Shown: piece by piece, positions 54,652 through 63,821 of the stretch
How positions within the stretch are numbered: the first letter of the stretch is position 1
How the letters are laid out: each line of letters starts with the position of its first letter
Source: Rhizobium sp. ICMP 5592
Lineage (GTDB): Bacteria > Pseudomonadota > Alphaproteobacteria > Rhizobiales > Rhizobiaceae
Direction: 5' to 3'
DNA length: 64,000 bases
Assembly: GCF_009498525.1 (NCBI RefSeq)
Contig: NZ_QSNT01000003.1
Location: 755,557-819,556 of the forward strand
Made by a program: the position numbers and the translations under genes
The notes under the pieces: generated by a model
Seen by the model: the letters and a program-made list of their open reading frames with translations, nothing else
Database searches by the model: none
Told to the model about the DNA's origin: nothing

Positions 54652-54688
54652 AACATTAATTATTACACTGGATGTAAAAATTAATGTT
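54652..54688. promoter_or_regulatory. Nested palindrome between the lipoprotein and TetR genes
   Basis: Outer arms AACATTAAT (54652-54660) and ATTAATGTT (54680-54688) and inner arms TTACA (54663-54667) and TGTAA (54673-54677) share one centre at 54670. It is a strong operator candidate for the adjacent TetR protein and is placed to control both divergent promoters. Confidence 0.65.
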
Positions 54689-54813
54689 GGCAACTTTGCG
54701 GCAACTATCGAGCGAGGCGGCGGAATTATTTCACCAGAAATGAAAGTGGCAAAAAGCCAGGAGCAAGTCCTGACAGGTTTGTGTGTCGTGGCAACTTATG
54801 ACAAAATATTTCA

Positions 54814-55404
54814 ATGCATGACGCCCCCTCAAAACCGGAAGGCCTGCGCGAGCAAAAACGGCGCTTGACGTTTCAGCGCATCGCGGATGCCGGACTGAAA
54901 TCCTTTCTTGCAAAAGGCTATCAGGAGACGACGCTCGACGAGATCGCGGCCGCGGCCGGCATTTCCCGGCGAACCTTCTTTTATTATTTCAAAAGCAAGG
55001 ACGAGATTCTTCTGGCGCACCAGCGCGGCTATATTGAGGCCCTCAAGACGTCGGTCCTGGAGAGCGCATCTGTCGGGCAACCGATCGAGATCGTACATCA
55101 GGCGCTGCGCAAGCTCGTCGCGCGCATCCAGACACCGCAACTTCTCGAGACCGCCCGGCTGCTGCGACAAAACAATGCGTTGCGTGTCCGCACGCGCGGC
55201 AACTATCTAGCGCTTGAACAAGCCGTCTACGAGGGCCTATGCGAGCTGTTTCCAGCCAAGGACCATGACGAACTGCGGCTGATGTCCATGGTATCGGTGA
55301 GCCCCCTTCGCCTCGCGGTCGACAAGTGGCTTCAGGAGGACGGCCAGCATCCGCTGATGGATTATATCGAGGAGGCGCTCAGGAAATTCCGGGCGGCGAT
55401 CTGA
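54814..55404 (+). CDS. TetR family transcriptional regulator
   Basis: The 196-residue protein has a TetR helix-turn-helix (FQRIADAGLKSFLAKGYQET, TLDEIAAAAGISRRTFFYYF) over about residues 14-65 and a ligand-binding C-terminal domain. It is divergent from the DUF3313-like lipoprotein gene with 203 bases between, which hold a 37-bp palindrome. It probably represses itself and the lipoprotein gene. The ligand is unknown. Confidence 0.86.
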   Translation: MHDAPSKPEGLREQKRRLTFQRIADAGLKSFLAKGYQETTLDEIAAAAGISRRTFFYYFKSKDEILLAHQRGYIEALKTSVLESASVGQPIEIVHQALRKLVARIQTPQLLETARLLRQNNALRVRTRGNYLALEQAVYEGLCELFPAKDHDELRLMSMVSVSPLRLAVDKWLQEDGQHPLMDYIEEALRKFRAAI

Positions 55405-55443
55405 CCGACAGAATACCGCTCGAACACCTCTGGCTGACTTTGC

Positions 55444-55857
55444 TCAGGCGCGGATATCGAGCACGCGGTCGCGATGCGCCGGATGGGTGCTGTAGACGAA
55501 GATCTTGTTCATTTCCTTCTCCGACAGCAGCCGCAGGAAGCGGACCTCCACCGTGTTGTTGGAAAAGATCTTCATCAGCACGCAACCAATCTTGCTGATG
55601 CGGGCATCGGGGATATCGAGATAGAATTGCTTCGGCAGATTGAACTGCGTGAGGATCGCCAACATCGCACTGGTCTGCGAGATGCGAATAATGTCGCAAC
55701 GGCGTGATGCCAGATTGAGGACACCCTTCTCGGTATATTCAATCCGCGCCGCGTTCATCGTGTCCTGCATCCTGTACCGCGCTTCGCGGTCGTACATGAA
55801 GGACTCTTCCCTGTTGAGAAAATGCTGGCCTGTATTCGCTGCGCCGCGAGCTGCCAT
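55444..55857 (-). CDS. Degenerate PilZ-like domain protein
   Basis: The 137-residue protein shows RRCDIIRISQTSAMLAILTQ and ISKIGCVLMKIFSNNTVEVR, which parallel the central and last strands of PilZ domains (c-di-GMP receptors). The RxxxR and DxSxxG ligand motifs are not intact, so c-di-GMP binding is doubtful. An ATG at 55797 (MYDREARY) is an alternative start. It converges with tetR and stands apart from agl genes. Confidence 0.5.
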   Translation of the reverse strand: MAARGAANTGQHFLNREESFMYDREARYRMQDTMNAARIEYTEKGVLNLASRRCDIIRISQTSAMLAILTQFNLPKQFYLDIPDARISKIGCVLMKIFSNNTVEVRFLRLLSEKEMNKIFVYSTHPAHRDRVLDIRA

Positions 55858-55996
55858 TGCCGTAAATCCCTAGAGTAGCTTACGGATCACACGCTACCAG
55901 CGGGTATTTAACAGAAGGTTTGGAAACGCTAGCCCAAGTTGCATTTATTTTATGTGTTTGATCGGGCTAGCGCACTCGCACCGTTTGGACAGTGCC

Positions 55997-57088
55997 TTAT
56001 TGCTTACGATAGGTATGGCCTTCGGCATCGAAGAGATGCAGCTTCTGCCGGTCGGCTGCAAAGCGCATTTTTTGCCCACGCTTGACGTCCGCGATACCGG
56101 GGATCTTGACGATGATCGGCTCGCCGTCCACCAGGCCCTCGATATAGAGCTGTGTGACTTCACCGAGCGCTTCGACGATCGCGACCTCGCCTTCGAAGAG
56201 GTAGTTCTCGTCGGTCGCTACCCGCAGGTCTTCGGGGCGAACGCCGAAGCTCGCGGTCTTGCCGCGCTCGGAGGCAGCCGTCGGGATATCGAGGGTCACC
56301 GACTTGCCGCCCGTCAGCATCACCGTCGTCTTTTCTCCAGCCTCGGTCACCGTCGCCGGAATGATGTTCATGGCCGGCGAACCGATGAACTTCGCGACGA
56401 AGAGGTTGGCCGGATGCTCGTAGAGCTCAAGCGGTGCGCCCACCTGCTCGACCCGGCCGGCCGACAGCACGACAATGCGGTCGGCAAGCGTCATGGCTTC
56501 GACCTGATCGTGGGTGACGTAGATCATCGTCGTCTCTGGCATGGATTCGCTGAGCTTGGCGATCTCGATGCGGGTCGCGACGCGCAAGGCCGCGTCGAGG
56601 TTCGACAGCGGTTCATCGAACAGGAAGACCTTCGGGTTGCGGCAGATGGCACGGCCGATGGCGACGCGCTGACGCTGGCCACCCGAGAGTGCCTTGGGCA
56701 AGCGCTCGAGATATTGCGTCAGCTGAAGGCTCGCCGCCGCGGCGCGAACGCGGCGGTCGATTTCCTTTTTGTTTTCCTTGGCGATCCGCATGCCGAAGGC
56801 CATGTTGTCGTAGACCGTCATATGCGGATAGAGGGCATAGGACTGGAAGACCATCGCGATGCCGCGCCTGGAGGGCGGCACTTCGTTGACCTTCTGTCCC
56901 GCGATGAGCATGTCGCCGGCGGTGATGCTCTCCAGCCCGGCAATCATCCGCAGCAAGGTGGATTTGCCGCATCCGGACGGTCCGACGAAGACGATGAACT
57001 CGCCTTGCTGGATCTCCAGATCGATGCCATGCAGGACATGCACGCTTCCGTATGACTTACGGATATCCTTTAGAACCAGTCCCGTCAT
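55997..57088 (-). CDS. aglK: Alpha-glucoside ABC transporter ATP-binding protein AglK
   Basis: The 363-residue MalK-like ATPase has Walker A GPSGCGKST, the signature LSGGQRQRVAIGRAI, Walker B VFLFDEPLSNLD and the switch YVTHDQVEAMTLADRI, with a C-terminal TOBE/regulatory domain. GGAGGG seven bases before the ATG at 57088 chooses the start; an in-frame ATG at 57109 exists. It closes aglEFGAK and energises AglFG. Confidence 0.91.
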   Translation of the reverse strand: MTGLVLKDIRKSYGSVHVLHGIDLEIQQGEFIVFVGPSGCGKSTLLRMIAGLESITAGDMLIAGQKVNEVPPSRRGIAMVFQSYALYPHMTVYDNMAFGMRIAKENKKEIDRRVRAAAASLQLTQYLERLPKALSGGQRQRVAIGRAICRNPKVFLFDEPLSNLDAALRVATRIEIAKLSESMPETTMIYVTHDQVEAMTLADRIVVLSAGRVEQVGAPLELYEHPANLFVAKFIGSPAMNIIPATVTEAGEKTTVMLTGGKSVTLDIPTAASERGKTASFGVRPEDLRVATDENYLFEGEVAIVEALGEVTQLYIEGLVDGEPIIVKIPGIADVKRGQKMRFAADRQKLHLFDAEGHTYRKQ

Positions 57089-57109
57089 CTCTGCCCTCCT
57101 CCCAGGCAC

Positions 57110-58762
57110 TCAGGCTAGGCGCGCGAAATAAGCGCCCCAGGCCGGAATATCGATCTTGTTGCCGTAATTGTTGCTTGCAAAACCATGGCCTGTCAGGGCC
57201 TGCCAGTTCCCTTCAGGCAAGGTCGCGGCCGCTTCCGTGGCGCTCATGTTGAAGACGCAGAGAATGGTCTCGTCATCATGGCGGCGCGTATAGATCAGCA
57301 CGTCTTCCTGCGGCTCGACGAAAGCAATCTCGCCCTTGGCGAAGGCCGGATGCTGTTTGCGGAAGGCGAGGAAGCGGCGGTATTGCTCGAGCACCGAATT
57401 CTCGTCGCCCTGCTGTACACTGACGGCGTGCAGAATATGTTCCACCGGCACCGGCAGCCAGGGCTTCACCGTCGAGAATCCGCCCTGCGCCATCTGGCTG
57501 TCCCAGACCATCGGCGTGCGGCAGCCATCGCGACCCTTGAATTCCGGCCAGAACTGGATGCCATAGGGATCCTGCAGATCCTGATAGGAGAGCTCGGCTT
57601 CCGTCAGGCCCAGTTCCTCGCCCTGATAGATGCAGACCGAGCCGCGCAGGGTCAGAAGCAGGGCTGCATATTGCTTGGCGAAGGCGTCGCGGTCGGCGAC
57701 AAGACCGCCCCAGCGGCTGACATGACGCACGACGTCATGGTTCGAGAATGCCCAGCATGCCCAGCCATCCGGCGCAGCCGCGCCGAAATCGTCCATGACC
57801 TCTTCGACACGATCCGGCGACAGGGCATCTGGCGACAGGAATTCGAAGGCGTAGCACATGTGCATCTTGTCATCGCCGGCGGTATATTCGCCGACGATCT
57901 CAAGGCCGCGCTGACTGTCGCCAACTTCGCCGACCGCAGCGATTGCCGGATATTCGTCGAGCACGGCGCGGAAGCGCTTCAGGAACGCCAGGTTCTCCGG
58001 GCGGTTCTTGTCGTAGATATGCTCCTGGAAATTATAGGGATTGACCGCCGGCGCGGTCGAGGCGTTGCGACGCGATGGCTCCAAGGCCGGGTTGTCGCGC
58101 AGCTCCCTGTCGTGGAAATAGAAGTTGATGGTGTCGAGACGGAAACCGTCGACACCGCGATCCAGCCAGAAACGCACGACATTGAGGAGACGGTCCTGCA
58201 CCTGCGGATTATGCAGGTTCATATCCGGCTGCGAGGTCAGGAAGTTGTGCAGATAATACTGCATGCGGGTCGGATCCCAGGCCCAGGCCGAGCCGCCGAA
58301 GATCGACAGCCAGTTGTTGGGCGGCGTGCCGTCCGGCTTGGCATCGGCCCAGACATACCAGTCGGCCTTTGAATTCTCCTTGCTGGAACGGCTCTCGACG
58401 AACCAGGGGTGGCGGTCGGAACTGTGCGACAGAACCAGGTCGATCATCACCTTGATACCGAGACGATGGGCCTCGCTCATCATCACATCGAAATCGGCAA
58501 GCGTGCCGAAGATCGGATCGACATCCTCGTAATCGGAGACGTCGTAGCCGAAATCACGCATCGGCGACGTGAAGAACGGTGAAATCCAGATTGCGTCGAC
58601 CCCGAGAGCGGCGACATGCGGCAGACGGGCGGCAATGCCCTTGAGATCGCCGATGCCGTCGCCGTTGGAGTCCTGATAGGAACGCGGATAGATCTGATAG
58701 ATCACGGCTCCGCGCCACCAGTCCTTGTCCACCGTCGCAATCGATTGAGAGGCAATGCTCAT
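57110..58762 (-). CDS. aglA: Cytoplasmic alpha-glucosidase AglA (GH13)
   Basis: The 550-residue GH13 enzyme hydrolyses alpha-glucosides such as sucrose, maltose or trehalose taken up by AglEFGK. Conserved regions are VMIDLVLSHSSDRHPWF (I), GFRLDTINFYF with the nucleophile Asp (II), AVGEVGDSQRGLEIV with the acid/base Glu (III) and AFSNHDVVRHVSRW (IV). It lies between aglG and aglK with no signal peptide, so it acts inside the cell. Confidence 0.93.
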   Translation of the reverse strand: MSIASQSIATVDKDWWRGAVIYQIYPRSYQDSNGDGIGDLKGIAARLPHVAALGVDAIWISPFFTSPMRDFGYDVSDYEDVDPIFGTLADFDVMMSEAHRLGIKVMIDLVLSHSSDRHPWFVESRSSKENSKADWYVWADAKPDGTPPNNWLSIFGGSAWAWDPTRMQYYLHNFLTSQPDMNLHNPQVQDRLLNVVRFWLDRGVDGFRLDTINFYFHDRELRDNPALEPSRRNASTAPAVNPYNFQEHIYDKNRPENLAFLKRFRAVLDEYPAIAAVGEVGDSQRGLEIVGEYTAGDDKMHMCYAFEFLSPDALSPDRVEEVMDDFGAAAPDGWACWAFSNHDVVRHVSRWGGLVADRDAFAKQYAALLLTLRGSVCIYQGEELGLTEAELSYQDLQDPYGIQFWPEFKGRDGCRTPMVWDSQMAQGGFSTVKPWLPVPVEHILHAVSVQQGDENSVLEQYRRFLAFRKQHPAFAKGEIAFVEPQEDVLIYTRRHDDETILCVFNMSATEAAATLPEGNWQALTGHGFASNNYGNKIDIPAWGAYFARLA

Positions 58763-58797
58763 TCTATATGGTCCTGTATGAATACTGAGATCTTTGA

Positions 58798-59961
58798 TCA
58801 GCCCCCCTTCACCGACCCGGAGAGCAGACCGCGCACGAGGTAGCGCTGCAGACCGAAGAAGACGAGGAGCGGGATGAGAATGGTAACGAAGGCCGAAGCC
58901 GTCAGGATTTCCCAGTTGCCGCCGCGCGAGCCGAGCAGCGCGTTCAAAGCGGCGGTCAGGACGAGATGATCCTTGTCGGTGCCGAGGAACACCATGGCGA
59001 TCAGCAGGTCGTTCCAGACCCAGAGGAACTGGAAGATCGCGAAGGAGGCGAGCGCCGGGAAGGACAGCGGCAGGATAATCTTGACGAAGATGTCGAAATC
59101 GCTGGCGCCGTCGACGCGGGCGGATTCGATGATCTCCTTGGGCAGGCCGGCGATATAGTTGCGCAGCAGATAGATGGCGAGAGGTAGGCCGAAGGCGGTA
59201 TGCGCCATCCAGATACCGGGGTAGGTCTTCGACGGCACGCCGAACATCTGGCCGATCTCGTTATAGATGCGCAACAGCGGGATCAGCGACATTTGCAGCG
59301 GCACGACGATGAGGCCGACGACAAGCGCGATCAGCAACGCGCGGCCGGGAAACTCCATCCAGGCGAGCGCATAAGCCGCGAACGCCGCGATCAGGATCGG
59401 GATGACCGTCGCCGGAATGGTGACTGTCAGCGAGTTGATGAAGGACTGGCCGACGCCCTCGCCCGTCAGAACGTTTCGATAGTTGTCCAGCGTGAATTGC
59501 GGCGGGGTGGCGATGGTCAGATAGATGCGCTTGGCGCGCGCATCCGCCTCGAAGGGCGCGTTCTTCTGGTAGCGGTAGCTGCCGTCGGCATTGACGGTGA
59601 GCGTTTCGCCATTGCCTAGGTCGGCGGCCGAACCGACCTTGTAGGTCGCCGGTTCCTGCACGCGCAGACCGAAGGCTTCGATCCTGCCGTTACCGCTATT
59701 GCCCTCGCCGGCAACCGTACCGGCGATGACGTAATTGGGGCCGTCCTGCACTGCCTTGTCGGGGCCGGCCAGGCGCACGGCCGCCGTCTGCGATGAGCCG
59801 GAGAAGGCCGTCCACCAGCCGGAGACGACGATCTGGTCCTTGTCGCGCAAGGCCGTGACGAAGATGCCGAGCGTCGGCAGCAGCCAGAGAAGGACGATGA
59901 TCAAAACGCAGAAGTGAACGAAGAGGCGGGCGGGGCCGATACGGCCGAGGTTTCCAATCAT
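58798..59961 (-). CDS. aglG: Alpha-glucoside ABC transporter permease AglG
   Basis: The 387-residue MalG-type permease has a first helix at about 14-36 (VHFCVLIIVLLWLLPTLGIF). An unusually large ~110-residue periplasmic insertion follows (GRIEAFGLRVQEPATYKVGS, then NADGSYRYQKNAPFEADARA). The five-helix permease core comes next, with the EAA loop ESARVDGASDFDIFVKIILP. Normal MalG proteins are about 280-300 residues. S. meliloti AglG is also long, as I recall. It starts one base after the aglF stop. Confidence 0.9.
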   Translation of the reverse strand: MIGNLGRIGPARLFVHFCVLIIVLLWLLPTLGIFVTALRDKDQIVVSGWWTAFSGSSQTAAVRLAGPDKAVQDGPNYVIAGTVAGEGNSGNGRIEAFGLRVQEPATYKVGSAADLGNGETLTVNADGSYRYQKNAPFEADARAKRIYLTIATPPQFTLDNYRNVLTGEGVGQSFINSLTVTIPATVIPILIAAFAAYALAWMEFPGRALLIALVVGLIVVPLQMSLIPLLRIYNEIGQMFGVPSKTYPGIWMAHTAFGLPLAIYLLRNYIAGLPKEIIESARVDGASDFDIFVKIILPLSFPALASFAIFQFLWVWNDLLIAMVFLGTDKDHLVLTAALNALLGSRGGNWEILTASAFVTILIPLLVFFGLQRYLVRGLLSGSVKGG

Positions 59962-59962
59962 C

Positions 59963-60979
59963 TCAGCGCCCCTTCATTTCCGCGTTTGCACGACGGATGT
60001 TCCAGATCATGATCGGCGTCACCGCCGCCATGATCACAAGCGCGATCACCGCACTACGGCCGGAATCACCGCCGCCGCGGAACATCCAGTTGAACATCAG
60101 ATTGGCCAGCACCATCGTGTTCCACTGGCCGTTGGTCATGGTCAGCACGATGTCGAAGACCTTGAGGACAAGGATGGTGATCGTGGTCCAGACCGTGGCG
60201 ATCGTACCCCAAACCTGCGGCACCATGATCTTCCAGAAGATCTGCCAGCCATTGGCGCCATCGATGACGGCGGCTTCGATGGTTTCCTCGGAGATGCCGC
60301 GAAGGGCGGCCGACAGGATGACCATGGCAAAGCCGGTCTGGATCCAGATCAGCATGACCATCAGGAAAAAATTGTTCCAGAAGGGGATGGTGATCCAGAC
60401 CTCCGGCGTGCCGCCGAAAAGCTGCACGACCGCGTTCAGGAGGCCGATCTGCGTGTCGGTGCCGCCGCGATATTCGTAGATGAATTTCCAGATAACCGAC
60501 GCGCCGACGAAGGAGATCGCCATTGGCATGAAAATGACCGCCTTGGCGATGTTGCCCCACCAGATGCGGTCGGTCATGACGGCGATCACCAGGCCAAAGA
60601 AGGTGCAGGCAGCCGGCACGACGGCGAGCCACAGGATGTTGTTGAAGATCGACTGCCGGAATTCCGTGTCGTTGAAGGCCCAGACATAGTTGGCGCCGCC
60701 AACGAACTTGCTGCCGTCAGGACCGTAGAAGGACAGGATGAAGGTCGCGACTACCGGATAGACCAGGTAGACGGCGAGCAGCAGGAGTGCCGGCCCGAGG
60801 AAAAGCCAGGGACGGATCAGTCCGCGACGACGCAGATTGACCGCGACCCGGTGAACATCATCGCCCTCTTTTGCCGGGAAGATCAGGTCCAGCAACTTGT
60901 TGGAAAACAGAAAATACGCGGCACAGACGGCAACGCCGAATATCATGGCTCCGACCGCCGACAGGATCTGCGAAATCAT
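59963..60979 (-). CDS. aglF: Alpha-glucoside ABC transporter permease AglF
   Basis: The 338-residue MalF-type permease has an extra N-terminal helix (SAVGAMIFGVAVCAAYFLFS), then the core permease with EAAVIDGANGWQIFWKIMVP as its EAA loop. GGGAGGG lies directly before the ATG at 60979; the upstream in-frame codons to 61072 lack a site. It pairs with AglG. Confidence 0.91.
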   Translation of the reverse strand: MISQILSAVGAMIFGVAVCAAYFLFSNKLLDLIFPAKEGDDVHRVAVNLRRRGLIRPWLFLGPALLLLAVYLVYPVVATFILSFYGPDGSKFVGGANYVWAFNDTEFRQSIFNNILWLAVVPAACTFFGLVIAVMTDRIWWGNIAKAVIFMPMAISFVGASVIWKFIYEYRGGTDTQIGLLNAVVQLFGGTPEVWITIPFWNNFFLMVMLIWIQTGFAMVILSAALRGISEETIEAAVIDGANGWQIFWKIMVPQVWGTIATVWTTITILVLKVFDIVLTMTNGQWNTMVLANLMFNWMFRGGGDSGRSAVIALVIMAAVTPIMIWNIRRANAEMKGR

Positions 60980-61111
60980 CTTTCCCTCCCGATTTTTTTG
61001 CTTGCTCGAAGCCATCCGCCCGGCATCGTCGGCGCTCTCCAGGGCACCGATCGTCGCAAAGCAGATCGGCATCGCCGGGAGATACCGGCGACGCCTTTGC
61101 GCAATGTCAGG

Positions 61112-62473
61112 TTACTTGATGCCGTCCCAAGCCTTCTGGATCGCATCCGCCGAGTCCTTGGCCGACTTGCCGCCGACGAAGTCCACCATGCCGGTCCAGA
61201 ATGCGCCCGCGCCGATCTTGCCCGGCATCAGGTCGGAACCGTCGAAGCGGAAGGTCGTGGCGGTCGTCAGCAGCTCGCCTTCCTTCTTCATCGTATCGTT
61301 GGCGTAGGTGGCCGTGTTGACGCCCTTATACGGGGTCAGGAAGCCGGACTGCGCCATCCACACTTCCTGGGCGATCGGCGTCTGCAGGAACTGGATGAAG
61401 GCGCGCGCGGCCTTCGAGTCCTTGGTGATCGCCGCCAGCGTGCCGGCGCCGAGAACCGGCTTGCCCAGTTCCGGATGCGCCGCATAGGGCGGGAAGTAGA
61501 AGAAGTCCGCATCCTGGCCGAGCTTCGTGCCCTCCGGGAAGAAGGACGGGATGAAGGAGGCCTGCTTGTGCAGGTAGCACTTCGGCGGAACTGCGAAGAG
61601 GCCCTTCGGGCTGTCGCGGAAGTCGGTCGAGGCGACGGCAGCGACACCGCCGTTGACGTATTTGGCATTCTTGGCGAACTTGCCGAATTCGTCGATGGCG
61701 TTGACCACCTTCGGATCGTTGAACTTCAGGCTGTTGTCGACCCAGCCGTCATAATCCTGCGGCGATACGGTGCGCAGCATCAGATCTTCGACCCAGTCGG
61801 TCGCCGGCCAGCCGGTGGCGCCGCCCGAACCGAGGCCGATGCACCAGGGCGTGCCGCCGTCCTTGACAATCTGGTCGGAGAGCTTGAACAGGTCTTCCAT
61901 GGTGGTGGGGACCTTGTAGCCGGCTTCCTCGAAGTTTTCCGGCACGTACCAGACGAGCGACTTCAGGTCGGCCTTGTATGGGAAGGCGTAGAAGGCGTCC
62001 TTGCCGTCCTTGCCCTTATAGGTGCCGTAACCGACCCAGCTGTCGCCGGCGCCGTAGTTGGTCTTGACCCAAGAGGCGAGATCGTCGCCGAGCGGCGCCA
62101 AATAGCCCTTGCTGGCGAGGTTGGCGAGCAAGCCCGGCTGCGGCAGGATCGCGACGTTCGGCGGCGAGCCGGCCTGGGTGTCGATGACGATCTGCTGCTC
62201 ATAATTTTCCGAGGACGAATATTTGACGTTCGCGCCGGTCGCCTCGATGAAATAATTCAGAACGCTGGTGAAGAGCGCTTCATCCTCACCACGCCACGGA
62301 CCGAAGATGGTCAGCGTCTCGCCCTTCAGATCCGCATGGGCGGACTTGAAGTCGTCATAGCTCCTCCAGTTGAACTTTGCATCCTGGCCGGGCTGGAATT
62401 TCAGATCGGCCGACATCGCCGTTCCGGCAGCCAGGGCGGCAACGGCAACGGTCATCAAAAACAACTTCTTCAT
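61112..62473 (-). CDS. aglE: Periplasmic alpha-glucoside-binding protein AglE
   Basis: The 453-residue family-1 solute-binding protein has a signal peptide (MKKLFLMTVAVAALAAGTAM, cleaved near SA-DL), then the ligand-binding fold with GETLTIFGPWRGEDEALFTS and QQIVIDTQAGSPPNVAILPQ. TTGGGAGG precedes the ATG at 62473. It begins aglE-F-G-A-K. The promoter carries two LacI-type palindromes. Confidence 0.92.
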   Translation of the reverse strand: MKKLFLMTVAVAALAAGTAMSADLKFQPGQDAKFNWRSYDDFKSAHADLKGETLTIFGPWRGEDEALFTSVLNYFIEATGANVKYSSSENYEQQIVIDTQAGSPPNVAILPQPGLLANLASKGYLAPLGDDLASWVKTNYGAGDSWVGYGTYKGKDGKDAFYAFPYKADLKSLVWYVPENFEEAGYKVPTTMEDLFKLSDQIVKDGGTPWCIGLGSGGATGWPATDWVEDLMLRTVSPQDYDGWVDNSLKFNDPKVVNAIDEFGKFAKNAKYVNGGVAAVASTDFRDSPKGLFAVPPKCYLHKQASFIPSFFPEGTKLGQDADFFYFPPYAAHPELGKPVLGAGTLAAITKDSKAARAFIQFLQTPIAQEVWMAQSGFLTPYKGVNTATYANDTMKKEGELLTTATTFRFDGSDLMPGKIGAGAFWTGMVDFVGGKSAKDSADAIQKAWDGIK

Positions 62474-62540
62474 GTGGTTGTCCTCCCAAATACAAATCTT
62501 ACGAGCCGGGCACATCCCGCGTGCTGTGCGCTCATTTCCT

Positions 62541-62552
62541 CAAAGCGCTTTG
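62541..62552. promoter_or_regulatory. LacI-type operator candidate O1 upstream of aglE
   Basis: CAAAGCGCTTTG is a perfect 12-bp palindrome with the central CG typical of LacI-family sites. It lies 68 bases before the aglE ATG in the 310-base aglE-aglR gap. Confidence 0.72.
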
Positions 62553-62703
62553 GCTACCCACTCATCCCATTGCAGACGAGGAAGAGTCAAGCGATTTTGC
62601 GGATTTGGCCGCAATGCACAGCATATCTCGCGTTGCAGCATGAAATGGATGGCAATATTTCTCTATTTGTCTTGTTTCAAATGCGTGTCTTGCTACATAG
62701 TTA

Positions 62704-62713
62704 AAAGCGCTTT
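62704..62713. promoter_or_regulatory. LacI-type operator candidate O2 near aglR
   Basis: AAAGCGCTTT repeats the core of O1, 162 bases away centre to centre. It lies about 70 bases before the aglR GTG. The pair would allow AglR to bridge or autoregulate. The rest of the gap holds nothing else clear. Confidence 0.68.
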
Positions 62714-62783
62714 GGAAGCCGGTCGCCTGGCGGGAGGGATTTAGGCGTCATCGCGGCGGGGGGAGACGGAGGAGCCAAATCAA

Positions 62784-63809
62784 GTGAATCTGAAACAACT
62801 ATCACAAATGCTAGGCTTGTCGCAGACCACGGTCAGCCGCGCGCTGAACGGTTATCCGGAAGTCAACCGCGAGACGCGTGAGCGCGTTCTCAAGGCAGTT
62901 CAGGAAACGGGTTATCGGCCCAACAAGGCAGCGCAACGGCTTGCGACCGGCAAGGCCGGCTCGATCGGCCTGGTCATGCCGACCGCACCCGGCAACCCCA
63001 CCGACCTGCATTTCGGCGAGTTCCTGACCGGGCTTGGCGAAGAAGCGCTGCGGCATGATTTTCATTTCGTCGTGACACCCGCCGATCCGAACGACGAGGT
63101 CGGCGCATTGAAGCGGCTTGCCGTCAGCGGCAATGTCGACGCCCTGTTCGTCAACTATATGCGCGGCCACGATCCCCGTCTCGACATGCTGAAATCGCTA
63201 TCCATGCCCTTCCTTGTGCATGGGCGATCCATCGGCTCGGAACCGGACTACCCTTTCCTCGACATCGACAACGAAGCGGCCTTCTACGACGCCACCAAGC
63301 TGCTGCTGCAACTCGGCCACAGGCGTTTCGCGCTGCTGAACGGTCCCATGTATCTCGACTTTGCGATCCGGCGGAAAAATGGCGTGGACGCCGCCCTTGC
63401 CGAACGCGGCCTGGCGCTGGATGAAGCCTGTATCAGTCACACGGCGATGACCGATGAGCAAGGCCTGCTCGTCATGGAGCGCATTCTGCAACTCGACAAA
63501 CGGCCGACCGCCATTCTTTGCTCCAGCACCGTGCTGGCGCTGGGCGCGGTGCGCGCCATTAACCAGGCGAAACTGAAGCTCGGCGAGGATATCTCGCTGA
63601 TTGCCCATGACGACGTGCTGACGCTTCTGAAGCCGGAGAATTTCACCGTGCCGCTGACGACCACGCGCTCATCGCTGCGCGCCGCTGGCGTACGCATTGC
63701 CGAGCGGCTGATCGCCGGGATCAAGCATACGGAGACATTCCCCGAACAGGAGCTTTGGAAGACCGAGCTGATCGTTCGCGCCTCGACCGGCGTGGCGCCG
63801 GCCGAATAA
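62784..63809 (+). CDS. aglR: LacI family repressor AglR
   Basis: The 341-residue regulator has a LacI helix-turn-helix (NLKQLSQMLGLSQTTVSRAL, hinge RPNKAAQRLATGKAGSIGLV) and a periplasmic-binding-like sensor domain. The start is GTG at 62784 with GGAGGAG upstream. It is divergent from aglE and probably represses the agl operon until alpha-glucosides are present. Confidence 0.9.
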   Translation: MNLKQLSQMLGLSQTTVSRALNGYPEVNRETRERVLKAVQETGYRPNKAAQRLATGKAGSIGLVMPTAPGNPTDLHFGEFLTGLGEEALRHDFHFVVTPADPNDEVGALKRLAVSGNVDALFVNYMRGHDPRLDMLKSLSMPFLVHGRSIGSEPDYPFLDIDNEAAFYDATKLLLQLGHRRFALLNGPMYLDFAIRRKNGVDAALAERGLALDEACISHTAMTDEQGLLVMERILQLDKRPTAILCSSTVLALGAVRAINQAKLKLGEDISLIAHDDVLTLLKPENFTVPLTTTRSSLRAAGVRIAERLIAGIKHTETFPEQELWKTELIVRASTGVAPAE

Positions 63810-63821
63810 TACCTTAGACTG

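Noticed and set aside
60851..62704. 617-codon plus-strand frame opposite aglE
   Set aside because: Antisense to the binding protein; extends through the agl promoter without a ribosome site.
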